In this document: piece after piece, positions 1-7,379 of the stretch
How the letters are laid out: each line of letters opens with the position of its first letter
How positions within the stretch are numbered: position 1 is the stretch's first letter
Translations under genes and position numbers: made by a program
The notes under the pieces: model-generated
What the model saw: the letters and a program-made list of their open reading frames with translations, nothing else
Told to the model about the DNA's origin: nothing
Database searches by the model: none
Source of the DNA: Micromonospora pattaloongensis
GTDB taxonomy: Bacteria; Actinomycetota; Actinomycetes; Mycobacteriales; Micromonosporaceae
DNA length: 64,000 nucleotides
Reading direction: 5' to 3'
NCBI RefSeq assembly: GCF_900107255.1
Contig: NZ_FNPH01000001.1
Span: 1 to 64,000 of the forward strand

Positions 1-78
1 AACCGTGTTGTCGTCACTACGCAAATTCCGCTCCGCGCCGGAGTCAGGCACCTGCTTGACGAGTACGACGATGTTCAT
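1..78 (-). CDS. etfB: electron transfer flavoprotein beta subunit, N-terminal fragment (cut by window edge)
   Basis: Only the first 26 codons lie in the window; the gene continues past the left edge. The peptide opens MNIVVLVKQVPDSGAE, the characteristic N-terminus of EtfB (beta-strand, then the KQVPD motif that binds AMP/FAD-side elements). EtfB with EtfA forms a cytoplasmic heterodimer that takes electrons from acyl-CoA dehydrogenases and passes them to the quinone pool. The ATG at 76-78 has purine-rich AAGG just upstream and AGGAGGG a little further out. Identification comes from the motif alone; most of the gene cannot be seen. Confidence 0.85.
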   Translation of the reverse strand, partial: MNIVVLVKQVPDSGAERNLRSDDNTV

Positions 79-191
79 CGCCTTCGACGACCCTCCTGTA
101 GGTGGTGCGACGCTCGCCCAGTCTCGGGCGCAGCCTCCCGCGTTCCTTAACGCTCGGTCAACCACGAGCGCTGGGGGGATACCCACGAGCG

Positions 192-219
192 ATGTTACTC
201 GCTAGTAGCATTCCGCCAA
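192..219 (-). promoter_or_regulatory. putative etfB promoter
   Basis: Read on the minus strand, TTGGCG (214-219) and TAACAT (192-197) are separated by 16 nt and sit about 115 nt upstream of the etfB start. Both hexamers fit actinobacterial housekeeping-sigma promoters. The rest of 79-314 shows no convincing gene. Confidence 0.4.
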
Positions 220-314
220 CCGGCACCTAGCGTGACACAGCTCACCGGCCCCATCCATCGGTGGGGGTACGCGGCGTTCGCCCGAAAGAGTGCGATCCGG
301 CACCGGTCCCGGCC

Positions 315-728
315 TCAGTCACACCGACCGAGCGCGGCCCTGACCTTACTCACCGTGGCAGCCTCGGCCGCGTTCACGCCCCCCTCGGCGGCGGCGGCGC
401 GCAGCGCGGCCCCGAGCACGGTGTCCTGGTAGTTGTCGACCTCGTGCGGCGCCTTCGCGCGCAGGATCTCCACCGCTCGCCGCAGCGCCGGCAGCACCTC
501 GGCCTCGAGCTCGGCCGGCCCGCGCTCGGCCAGCCGCGGCGGACGCCCGGTCGTCAGCACCTCGTTGACCAGACCCGTCGACCCGGCGAACGCGTCCGCG
601 GCGGCGAAGCTCTCCCGCACCATCGGCAACAGGCCGGGGTCCGCGTTGGAGACCAGGAAGACCGCGCCGAACGCGGCGGCCTTCAACGTCATCCGCTCGT
701 CCTCGGTCACCGGGCCCGCCACAGTCAC
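315..728 (-). CDS. conserved hypothetical protein, 137 aa
   Basis: Function not recognised. The GTG start at 726-728 overlaps the stop of the upstream acetyltransferase gene (GTGA), so the pair is probably translationally coupled. The product is mostly alpha-helical by composition, with no signal peptide or membrane segment. It has an Ala/Leu-rich central helix and an Ala-rich C-terminus ending GRCD. Codon usage matches the neighbours, and the strict start-stop overlap argues for a real gene. It is probably a cytosolic partner or passenger of the GNAT gene. Confidence 0.65.
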   Translation of the reverse strand: MTVAGPVTEDERMTLKAAAFGAVFLVSNADPGLLPMVRESFAAADAFAGSTGLVNEVLTTGRPPRLAERGPAELEAEVLPALRRAVEILRAKAPHEVDNYQDTVLGAALRAAAAEGGVNAAEAATVSKVRAALGRCD

Positions 729-1543
729 GGAGTGTAGACGTACGGAGTGGTCGTGGTGACCGCGACGAAGCCCAGCCGTTGCAGGATCGGGCGGCTGTCG
801 TCGGACGCGTCCACCTGCAGCAGCGTGTGTCCGCGCGCCGAGGCCAGCCGCGCCCGGTAGGCGACCAGCGCCCGGTAGATGCCGCGCTGCCGCCACTCGG
901 GCAGGGTCGAGCCGCCCCACAGGGTCGCGAAGCCGGTCCCCGGCACGTACCGCACCCAGCCGGCGGCGACCACGTCGCCGTCCGGGGCGTCGTCGCGCGG
1001 CCCCGCCTCGGCCACCACCACGGTCAGCGCGCCCGGATCGGCCGCGATCTCCTTCTCCAGGCCGTCGGCGAGCCACTCGCGCGGGTCGCCCCAGACCGCC
1101 GTCTCCAGCGCCGCGATCCGGTCCAGGTCCGCGCGCGCGGTCACCTCGCGCAGCCGTACGCCCTCCGGCGGCACCGGCAGCGTGTCCGCCAGCGGCGCGA
1201 CCGGCCCGATCATCACGGTCTCCTGCGCCTGCGGCTCGAAGCCGGCCGCGCGCAGCCGGTCGGGCAGGTCCACGGGCTCGTCGTGGCCGTGCAGCTTCCA
1301 CTCCACCGGCTCGCCCCGCTCGGCGAAGAGCGCGCGCTGCCGGGCGATCAGCTCGTCCAGCCCGGCGCCGTCGAGCCCGTCGAGCCGCCGGTACGTGAGG
1401 AAGCCACCGGGGTCGAGGCCGCGAACCCGGATCAGCGGCCCGTCCCGCTCGACGGTGACGCCCGCCGGCGCCGGGTCCGGCACGTACGCCCGCAGCCGGG
1501 CGTCGTAGGCGTCGCGCAGCGTCCTGACGTCCAGATCGGTCAC
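725..1543 (-). CDS. GNAT family N-acetyltransferase, 272 aa
   Basis: The C-terminal half (about residues 125-272) is a GNAT fold. LPEWRQRGIYRALV corresponds to the acetyl-CoA pyrophosphate-binding motif A (Q/RxxGxG/A-like, here RQRGIY), followed by a strand and a terminal LGF segment typical of GNATs. The N-terminal 120 residues are a less conserved, actinobacterial-type extension that may itself be a degenerate GNAT repeat. The substrate cannot be predicted. The gene diverges from the DUF202 pair over a 41-nt gap and is followed by a coupled hypothetical gene. Confidence 0.8.
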   Translation of the reverse strand: MTDLDVRTLRDAYDARLRAYVPDPAPAGVTVERDGPLIRVRGLDPGGFLTYRRLDGLDGAGLDELIARQRALFAERGEPVEWKLHGHDEPVDLPDRLRAAGFEPQAQETVMIGPVAPLADTLPVPPEGVRLREVTARADLDRIAALETAVWGDPREWLADGLEKEIAADPGALTVVVAEAGPRDDAPDGDVVAAGWVRYVPGTGFATLWGGSTLPEWRQRGIYRALVAYRARLASARGHTLLQVDASDDSRPILQRLGFVAVTTTTPYVYTP

Positions 1544-1584
1544 CGGTTCAGGCTACGGCGGGAGGCAACCGGATAATCGGAGTT

Positions 1585-1974
1585 GTGTTCGGGGCGCTGA
1601 AGAGCTGGTTCGATCCGCAGGAGCTGCGGCAGGTGGGCAGCACGCCCGACTACCGGTTCTCCCTCGCGAACGAACGCACGTACCTCGCCTGGCTGCGCAC
1701 GGCGCTGGCGTTCGTGGCCGGCGGCCTCGCCGCCGCCCAGTTCCTGCCGCCGATGCCGTTGCCGCACCTGCGGGAGGCGATCGCGGTCGTGCTGCTGCTG
1801 CTCGGCGGCGCCGTGGCGCTGCGCGCCGTGCATCACTGGACGCGGATCGAGCGGGCCATGCGGCTCGGCCGGGACCTCCCCGCGTCGCGCTTTCCCGCGC
1901 TGCTGGCGATCGCGGTCGGGCTCGGCGCGCTGCTGTTGATCGTCGCGGTGCTGGCGCAGCCGTATGCCGCGTGA
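1585..1974 (+). CDS. DUF202 (YidH-like) membrane protein, 129 aa
   Basis: Small inner-membrane protein of the DUF202/YidH family. It has a cytosolic N-terminus with the family's conserved ANERTYLAWLRTALAF segment (residues 29-44), then three hydrophobic stretches at about 38-56, 69-86 and 103-122. The GTG at 1585 is the first start consistent with that N-terminus. The molecular function of the family is not established. The next gene, also DUF202, overlaps by 11 nt, so the two are likely co-translated and may form a hetero-oligomer. Confidence 0.8.
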   Translation: MFGALKSWFDPQELRQVGSTPDYRFSLANERTYLAWLRTALAFVAGGLAAAQFLPPMPLPHLREAIAVVLLLLGGAVALRAVHHWTRIERAMRLGRDLPASRFPALLAIAVGLGALLLIVAVLAQPYAA

Positions 1975-2275
1975 TCCGGGGCTGCAGCCCGAGCGCACCC
2001 GGTTGGCGTGGCGGCGTTCCGCGCTCGCGCTGACCGGCGTCACGGTGCTCGCGCTCCGGCTGGCGATCACCCGGGGCACGCTCGGCGCGCTGCTCGCCGC
2101 GGCGACGCTGCTCGGCTGGGCGACGCTCGTCGTGGTCGGCTCCCGCCGGATCGCCGCGCTGCGGACACCCGTGGCCACCGGCCCGACGGTGCCGCTCGCG
2201 GCGCTGCTCGTCGCCGGTTTTGCGGTGATCGGGCTCGTACTCGTGGTGACCGGGGTAGGCCCAGCGCCCCGGTGA
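1964..2275 (+). CDS. second DUF202 membrane protein, 103 aa
   Basis: Shorter DUF202 homologue. QPERTRLAWRRSALAL near the N-terminus (residues 8-23) is the family signature, followed by three hydrophobic segments. The ATG lies inside the end of the preceding DUF202 gene in another frame (11-nt overlap), which indicates coupling. Tandem DUF202 pairs of one long and one short member are common in actinobacteria. Function unknown. Confidence 0.8.
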   Translation: MPRDPGLQPERTRLAWRRSALALTGVTVLALRLAITRGTLGALLAAATLLGWATLVVVGSRRIAALRTPVATGPTVPLAALLVAGFAVIGLVLVVTGVGPAPR

Positions 2276-2291
2276 GGTCCATCATGGCGGC

Positions 2292-2723
2292 ATGGCCCGC
2301 CTGTACCTGCTTCTCTTCGTCGCCCAGATCGTGCTCGCCGCGATCGCCTTGATCGGCTGCCTTTCGGCCGAGGAGGGCGAGATCCGCGCCCTGCCCCGGA
2401 TCGCCTGGGTGCTGATCATCCTGTTCTTCCCGCTGCTCGGCTCGATCGCCTGGTTCGTCGCCGGGCGTCCCGTCGCCGCCGCCGGCAAGCCCGGCGCGTG
2501 GCGGGTCGGCGGCGCCTTCCCCGAGCACCAACGGCCGCGGCCGCTCGCCCCGGACGACGACCCCGAGTTCCTCCGCTCCGTCGACGCGCAGCGGTCCACA
2601 CAGGATCGCGAGCTCTTCGACCGCTGGGAGGAGGACCTGCGCCGCCGCGAGGAGGAGCTGCGGCGGCGCGACACGGACGATCCCCCGCAGGAGGAGCGCC
2701 GCCCCGACGCCTCGGACGCCTGA
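2292..2723 (+). CDS. PLDc_N domain membrane protein, 143 aa
   Basis: Two hydrophobic helices (about residues 3-24 and 35-58) form a phospholipase D N-terminal-like (PLDc_N) module; RIAWVLIILFFPLLGSIAWF is its second helix. No HKD catalytic motif follows, so this is not a phospholipase. The C-terminal 60 residues are highly charged, with a predicted coiled coil rich in Arg/Glu (DRWEEDLRRREEELRRRD). It is probably a membrane-anchored structural or stress-related protein. It lies 16 nt downstream of the DUF202 pair and may share their transcript. Confidence 0.75.
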   Translation: MARLYLLLFVAQIVLAAIALIGCLSAEEGEIRALPRIAWVLIILFFPLLGSIAWFVAGRPVAAAGKPGAWRVGGAFPEHQRPRPLAPDDDPEFLRSVDAQRSTQDRELFDRWEEDLRRREEELRRRDTDDPPQEERRPDASDA

Positions 2724-2748
2724 CCCGTCGCCCGCGCGCCGGGGACGG

Positions 2749-4392
2749 TCAGGCCAGGTTGGACGAGCGGGGGTAGGCGTCGGCCGGGTCGGTCAGCACG
2801 TTGACCAGGTACGGCACGCCGGAGTCGAACGCGCGCTGCAGCGCCGGCCCCAGATCGGCGGCCTTCGCGACCGTCTCCCCCGCACCGCCGAGCGCCCGCA
2901 CCACGTCGTCGTAGCGCAGCTCCGGCTGCAGGTCCGCGGCGACGTCGTAGCCGTACATGGCGCGCATCGGGTGCTTCTCCAGGCCCCAGATGCCGTTGTT
3001 GCCGACCACGATGACGACGGGCAGCTGCTGCCGGACCAGCGACTCGACGTCCATCAGCGAGAAGCCGGCGGCGCCGTCACCCATCAGCACGCAGATCTGC
3101 CGGTCCGGGTAGGTCACCCGCGCGCCCATCGCGTAGCCCATGCCGGTGCCGAGGCAGCCGTACGGGCCGGGGTCGAGCCAGGTGCCGGGCACCGACGGCT
3201 CCAGGTACTTGCCGGCGTACGAGACGAAGTCGCCGCCGTCGCCGATCGTGACCGCGTCCGGCGCGAGCACCCGGCGCAGCTCGCCGTAGACCCGCGCGGG
3301 CCGGATCGGGTCGGTCTCGGCGGCCATCTCCTCGGCGTCGCGCGCCTTCGCCGCGTCCTCCGCCGCCCGCAGGTCGGCGATCCATCCGCTGTGGTCCTCC
3401 CGGTCGCCGGTGTGGTCGGCGAGCGCGGAGAGGATCAGCCGCAGGTCGCCGGCGGGCGAGACGGCCGGTTGCACGTGGGTGGCGCGCTGGCTGGGGGCGT
3501 CGACGATGTGCACGACCTGCGCCGCGCCGAAGTCGCCGAAGCCGAGCCGGAAGTCCAGCGGAGTGCCGATCACCACGACGACGTCGGCGCCGCGCAGCGC
3601 GGTGCGGCGGGCCTTGGCGAAGGCGAGCGGGTGGTGGCCGGGGAGCGCGCCGCGCCCCATCCCGTTGGTGAAGACCGGCACCTGGAGCGTCTCGGCGGCC
3701 TCGCGCAGCGCGGCGACGGCGTCGCCGGCGTACACGTCGGAGCCGGCGATGATGACCGGGCGCTGCGCGGCCGCGATCAGCCGCGCCGCCCTGCCGACCT
3801 CCTCCGGGTCCGGCTCGACCACGTCGACGACGGGCGCGCCGGGCGCGGTGGCCTCGGCGACGGAGAAGACGACCTCCAGCGGCAGGTCGAGGAAGACCGG
3901 CCCGCGGTGCGGGGTGAGCGCGGTGGCGAGCGCCCCGGTCACCGCGGCGGGGATCTCGTCGGTGGCGAGGACCGTCGCGGCGTGCTTGGTCACCGGGGCG
4001 ACCAGCGGCAGATGGTCGATCTCCTGAAGGCTGCCGGAGCCCCACCGGAACGCCGGGGCGCGCCCGCCCATCACGAGCACCGGCGAGGCGTTGAAGTACG
4101 CGCTGGTCAGCCCGGAGATGCCGTTGGTGACGCCGGGCCCGGCGGTGAGCACGGCCAGACCCGGGCGGCGCTGCAGCTTGGCGACGGCCTCGGCCGCGAA
4201 GACCGCGGACTGCTCGTGGCGTACGTCGATGATGCGCATCGCCGCCTCGTCAGTGCCCGGCACGGTCTGGTGCGCGGCGTCGTAGAGCGGGAAGACGTGC
4301 CCGCCGGAGAGGGTGAACATCTCGGTGACGCCGGCCGCGCGCAGCGCCGCCACCGCGAGGGCTCCGCCGTGCCCCTCGATCCGCTCCGTCAT
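2749..4392 (-). CDS. ilvG: IlvG-like thiamine diphosphate enzyme (acetolactate synthase-like), 547 aa
   Basis: ThDP-dependent enzyme of the acetolactate synthase large-subunit superfamily. The N-terminal Pyr domain (1-170) carries the catalytic Glu in IIDVRHEQSAVFAAEA. A central FAD/CoA-type domain follows, then the C-terminal PP domain with GDGAAGFS and the Mg/ThDP Asn pair in VVGNNGIWGLEKHPM. Length and end (NVLTDPADAYPRSSNLA) closely match, from memory, the mycobacterial protein called IlvG (Rv1820). No ilvN or other branched-chain gene lies nearby, so a role in valine/isoleucine synthesis is unproven; a different 2-oxoacid substrate is possible. The start ATG has an AGGAG Shine-Dalgarno sequence. 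Confidence 0.8.
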   Translation of the reverse strand: MTERIEGHGGALAVAALRAAGVTEMFTLSGGHVFPLYDAAHQTVPGTDEAAMRIIDVRHEQSAVFAAEAVAKLQRRPGLAVLTAGPGVTNGISGLTSAYFNASPVLVMGGRAPAFRWGSGSLQEIDHLPLVAPVTKHAATVLATDEIPAAVTGALATALTPHRGPVFLDLPLEVVFSVAEATAPGAPVVDVVEPDPEEVGRAARLIAAAQRPVIIAGSDVYAGDAVAALREAAETLQVPVFTNGMGRGALPGHHPLAFAKARRTALRGADVVVVIGTPLDFRLGFGDFGAAQVVHIVDAPSQRATHVQPAVSPAGDLRLILSALADHTGDREDHSGWIADLRAAEDAAKARDAEEMAAETDPIRPARVYGELRRVLAPDAVTIGDGGDFVSYAGKYLEPSVPGTWLDPGPYGCLGTGMGYAMGARVTYPDRQICVLMGDGAAGFSLMDVESLVRQQLPVVIVVGNNGIWGLEKHPMRAMYGYDVAADLQPELRYDDVVRALGGAGETVAKAADLGPALQRAFDSGVPYLVNVLTDPADAYPRSSNLA

Positions 4393-4507
4393 GGCAACTC
4401 TCCTTCGTGCCGTGCCGCTGTTGCGGAGGAGGTTACCGCCCGGTCACATCAGGAGTGGACCCACGATCGACCGGCGTGCCGCTCGATGACAGGTGGTCGC
4501 GGCGGGG

Positions 4508-4699
4508 CTACGGCCGGGGCGCGACCTCGGCGACGAAGGCCCGCCACGCGACCGGGCCGAACGTCAGCACGGGCCCCGGTCGGTCCTTGGAGTCGCGCAC
4601 CAGCACGACACCGGGCAGGTTGTCGGCCACCTCGACGCAGGATCCCCCGTTGTTGCCGCTGCGCGTGCTCGTGCGCCACTCGGCGCCGGTCAGGTCCAT
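4508..4699 (-). CDS. DUF397 domain protein, 63 aa
   Basis: Small DUF397 protein with the family hallmarks EWRTSTRSGNNGGSCVEVA near the start and an AWRAFVAEV end. DUF397 proteins are encoded beside Scr1-type XRE regulators across actinobacteria. In Streptomyces such pairs (for example Scr1/Scr2 and relatives of AbaA ORFs) affect antibiotic production and differentiation, and the DUF397 protein is thought to modulate the regulator. The ATG lies 10 nt inside the 3' end of the upstream regulator gene, which indicates translational coupling. Confidence 0.9.
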   Translation of the reverse strand: MDLTGAEWRTSTRSGNNGGSCVEVADNLPGVVLVRDSKDRPGPVLTFGPVAWRAFVAEVAPRP

Positions 4700-5487
4700 G
4701 ATGTCGCCGCTTTCCTGATGAGCTCCAGGGACTGTTGCCGCGAGAGCGCGTCGCCACGGATTCGCTCCCATCGACATTCGAGCATAGCAATATCGTCGGC
4801 GCGATCGACTATCTGCGCCGCTAGCTGCCCGTCCGCGTGCGCCACCCGCCCGCCATCCGGGGTCTCCGCGATGATGAAGCCTCCGCCGAAGCCCGGATAC
4901 ATGCCGGTGTCGGCGGGCACAACGTGCACCTGCACGTTCGGCAGCTCGGCGCAGCGCGCCAGATGCTCCAGCTGCGCGGCCATCAGTCCGGCGTCGTGAT
5001 AGACGTGCCGCCGCAGCACCGCCTCGTCGAGCACCACGACCAGCAGCGGCGGCCGCTCCCGGCTCAGCACCTCCTGCCGGCCGAGCCGCGACGCCACGAG
5101 CTTCTCGACCTCCTCGGCGGTCAGTAGTTCGCCAGCGAGCGTCGCCCGCGCGTACGCCTCGGTCTGGAGCAGGCCCGGCACCCACGCCGGCTCGAACCAC
5201 CGCAGCGATGACGCCTCGCGCTCGATCTCGATCCACTCGCGCAGCCACGGCGGGGCGCTGTCCAGGCTGGCGAGCCGCTCCAGCAGTCGCGTGAAGATCC
5301 CGCCGGTGTCGAGCGCCTCGTCGAGCGCCGCCACGTACTCCGGTTTGGGCGCGCGCTGCCCGGTCTCCACCGCGCTCACGTGCGACCCCGAATAATTGAT
5401 CATCTTTCCGAGGTCGTCCTGATTCAGGCCACGCCGCACGCGCGCCGCACGTAATTCGCCGATCAGGAAATCCGCCGCGTTCCCCAC
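4690..5487 (-). CDS. Scr1-type XRE family transcriptional regulator, 265 aa
   Basis: N-terminal helix-turn-helix of Cro/CI type (about residues 8-62, RVRRGLNQDDLGKMINYSGS) followed by the DUF5753 domain typical of Scr1-like regulators, with the landmark FEPAWVPGLLQTEAYARA. The GTG at 5487 is preferred because GAGGAAA precedes it at good spacing; an in-frame GTG at 5505 is possible. It overlaps the DUF397 gene by 10 nt and diverges from two small Cys/Trp proteins. The palindromes in the intergenic region at 5561-5590 are candidate autoregulatory operators. Confidence 0.9.
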   Translation of the reverse strand: MGNAADFLIGELRAARVRRGLNQDDLGKMINYSGSHVSAVETGQRAPKPEYVAALDEALDTGGIFTRLLERLASLDSAPPWLREWIEIEREASSLRWFEPAWVPGLLQTEAYARATLAGELLTAEEVEKLVASRLGRQEVLSRERPPLLVVVLDEAVLRRHVYHDAGLMAAQLEHLARCAELPNVQVHVVPADTGMYPGFGGGFIIAETPDGGRVAHADGQLAAQIVDRADDIAMLECRWERIRGDALSRQQSLELIRKAATSWT

Positions 5488-5560
5488 GATTTCCTCAGCC
5501 TCCACACAGTCGCCGTCGCCGATTCCACGCCGTCGGCCGATCGCCGCCGGGAGCCGCCCC

Positions 5561-5590
5561 GAACACGGTGTTCCATATCGACCGCGGTCG
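5561..5590. promoter_or_regulatory. putative XRE operator: two palindromes
   Basis: GAACACGGTGTTC (5561-5573) is a perfect 6+1+6 inverted repeat, and CGACCGCGGTCG (5579-5590) is a perfect 12-nt palindrome. They lie six nucleotides apart, in the divergent gap between the XRE gene and the small-protein gene at 5665. The placement suits binding by the dimeric XRE regulator and control in both directions. The binding assignment is inferred. Confidence 0.45.
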
Positions 5591-5664
5591 GTGACGAACA
5601 AGACTCTGGACCAGCACCGCTGCGCCTGTCCAGCCCGCCGCATGTCATTGATTGGAGGAAATAC

Positions 5665-5946
5665 ATGCGACAACCGGAGCCCATTCGGTACGCCCCACAC
5701 CACCGTCGCGACTGGCGCCGATTCGGACGGCGCTGCATCTGCGGCCTCCGCTGGCCGTGCCCGGACCGGATCTACCGGCCGCGACTCTCCCGCCGCACGG
5801 TCGCCGCGGTCGACGATGAGCTGAGTGAGCGCATCCGCCGCGCGACCGCGTGGAACGCGCCGACGATCGCGTACCCGCGGGTCGGCGATCCGGGGCGACT
5901 GACGCCGGCCCAGGAGTTCCGGGCGAACGCCGGCCGGCGCTGGTGA
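5665..5946 (+). CDS. small Cys/Trp-motif protein, 93 aa
   Basis: Not a named family I recognise. A strong GGAGGAAATAC Shine-Dalgarno sequence precedes the ATG. The product is Arg-rich with RRCICGLRWPCPDR at about residues 22-35, a CxC-x4-WPC arrangement that could bind a metal or form disulfides. The following gene has a variant of the same motif and overlaps this one by 4 nt. It diverges from the XRE/DUF397 pair, and genes of this type are often seen next to such pairs in Micromonosporaceae, so a functional link is plausible. Confidence 0.6.
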   Translation: MRQPEPIRYAPHHRRDWRRFGRRCICGLRWPCPDRIYRPRLSRRTVAAVDDELSERIRRATAWNAPTIAYPRVGDPGRLTPAQEFRANAGRRW

Positions 5947-6215
5947 CCCGCGATCGCCCCCGCGCCGGAGCGCCACACGGGCCGGACCGCCCGTCGTGGC
6001 GGTGCCGCGCCTGCGCGCACCCGTGGCCGTGCGGTCCGGCGAAGCTCGACCTGGTCCGGACGTACGCCGGCGATCCGGTCGGGCTTTGCGTCTATCTCTG
6101 CGCGCAACTGCACGACGCCGTGGCCGACCTCTGCGCCGCCGACCCCGCCGGGCAACCCGACGCCGGCGCGCTCTTCACCCGGTTCATCGGCTGGGCACTC
6201 CGCCGCCGCGACTGA
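5943..6215 (+). CDS. small Cys/Trp-motif protein, 90 aa
   Basis: The GTG at 5943 overlaps the stop of the preceding gene (GTGA). The product carries WRCRACAHPWPC at about residues 18-29, a CxxC-x4-C pattern with the same Trp-Pro-Cys ending as its upstream neighbour. A helical segment containing LCVYLCAQLHDAVADLC follows, with three more Cys. Likely a small zinc-binding or thiol-containing cytosolic protein; function unknown. Tandem placement and the shared motif suggest the two products are paralogues or partners. Confidence 0.6.
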   Translation: MTRDRPRAGAPHGPDRPSWRCRACAHPWPCGPAKLDLVRTYAGDPVGLCVYLCAQLHDAVADLCAADPAGQPDAGALFTRFIGWALRRRD

Positions 6216-6225
6216 CTCTCGCGCG

Positions 6226-6468
6226 GCGCCTTTGCTCTGCTTACCCGGAGGAAACAGCAGCCCGCCCGGACAGCAGCCCCGCCCGGACAGCAGCCCCGCC
6301 CGGACAACCGCACGGCCGGAATACCGGAGGTGAGCGTTTCCTATAGGTAAGCAAAGCAAAGGCGCGGCAACAGACATCCCCGCCCGGCCAACCGCGCGGT
6401 CGGCATATCGGAGGTGAGCGTTTCCTATGGGTAAGCAGAGCAAAGGCGCGGCAACAGACATCCCCGCC
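6226..6468. repeat. inverted and direct repeat cluster
   Basis: Three elements overlap here. An 84-nt unit is repeated directly (6305-6388 and 6389-6468, with few substitutions). A 30-nt arm at 6226-6255 (GCGCCTTTGCTCTGCTTACC...) is the reverse complement of 6420-6449 with two mismatches, and of 6336-6365 with about four. Between the arms lie three tandem copies of a 16-17-nt CAGCAGCCCCGCCCGGA unit. No transposase is present. This resembles a REP- or MITE-like palindromic cluster. It also fills the 301-nt gap between the small protein and the enoyl-CoA hydratase gene. Confidence 0.8.
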
Positions 6469-6516
6469 TCGCCCCGCCGGCCCCGCCCCGCCCCGCCCGC
6501 GTCGGCGCGCCTCGCT

Positions 6517-7290
6517 TTAGCGGCCGGTGAAGTCCGGCTTGCGCTTCTCGACGAACGCGGTCATGCCCTCGCGCTTGTCCTCGGTGGCGAACAGCCCGGC
6601 GAAGAGCTGGCTCTCCCAGGCCAGGCCCGAGGCGAGATCCAGCTCCAGGCCGCCGTCGACCGCCAGCTTCGCGGCGCGCAGCGCCTGCGCCGGCCCGTTG
6701 ACGTACGGCCCCACCAGCGCGACCGCCGCGTCGTAGACCTCGGCCGCCGGCACCACGCGGTCGGCGAGCCCGATCCGGAGCGCCTCCTCGGCGTCGACCA
6801 TCCGCCCGGAGAAGATCAGATCCTTGGCGCGGGCCGGCCCGACCAGCCGGGCCAGCCGCTGGGTGCCGCCGGCGCCGGGAATGATGCCGAGCTTGATCTC
6901 CGGTTGGCCGAGCTTGGCGTCGTCCGCCACGACCCGCCAGTCGCACGCCAACGCCAGCTCGCAGCCGCCGCCGAGCGCGTACCCGGTGATCGCCGCGACC
7001 ACGGGCTTCGGGATGCGGGCGATCGCGTCGAAGGCGCTGGAGAGGTGCGCGGCCCGCGCCGACATGTCCACGTACGACATGTCGGCCATCTCCTTGATGT
7101 CCGCGCCGGCCGCGAAGACCTTCTCGCCGCCGTACACGATCACCGCGCGGACCTCGGGGTCGGCGCCGGTCTGCGCGGCCGCGGCGCGCAACCCCTCCTG
7201 CACCTGCGTGTTCAGCGCGTTCATCGGCGGCCGCTCCAGCCGGATCGTCGCGATGCCGTCGTTGATCTCCACGCGCACGAAGTCGCCCAC
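6517..7290 (-). CDS. enoyl-CoA hydratase (crotonase family), 257 aa
   Basis: Crotonase-fold enzyme hydrating trans-2-enoyl-CoA in fatty-acid or amino-acid degradation. The oxyanion-hole segments are KVFAAGADI and GYALGGGCELALACD. Both catalytic Glu residues of hydratases are present, one in GGGCELA and one in GQPEIKLG. The length is typical of the EchA8/FadB1-like group. The start is set at the GTG at 7290, which has GGAGGT six nucleotides upstream; a TTG at 7320 would add ten residues. The gene stands alone and diverges from a DUF6232 gene. Confidence 0.9.
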   Translation of the reverse strand: MGDFVRVEINDGIATIRLERPPMNALNTQVQEGLRAAAAQTGADPEVRAVIVYGGEKVFAAGADIKEMADMSYVDMSARAAHLSSAFDAIARIPKPVVAAITGYALGGGCELALACDWRVVADDAKLGQPEIKLGIIPGAGGTQRLARLVGPARAKDLIFSGRMVDAEEALRIGLADRVVPAAEVYDAAVALVGPYVNGPAQALRAAKLAVDGGLELDLASGLAWESQLFAGLFATEDKREGMTAFVEKRKPDFTGR

Positions 7291-7379
7291 GCCCACACCT
7301 CCACGTTGAAGTTCCGGCAAAGACTACGACGGCCGCGGATGGGTAAGTAACCTGGTGCCAGTTCGACGAGGACAGCGAG

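Noticed and set aside
5772-6461. Minus-strand open frame with a repeated peptide starting MSVAAPLLCLPIGNAHLRY
   Set aside because: The peptide repeat is a direct consequence of the 84-nt DNA repeat; there is no ribosome site and the frame runs antisense to the small Cys/Trp genes.
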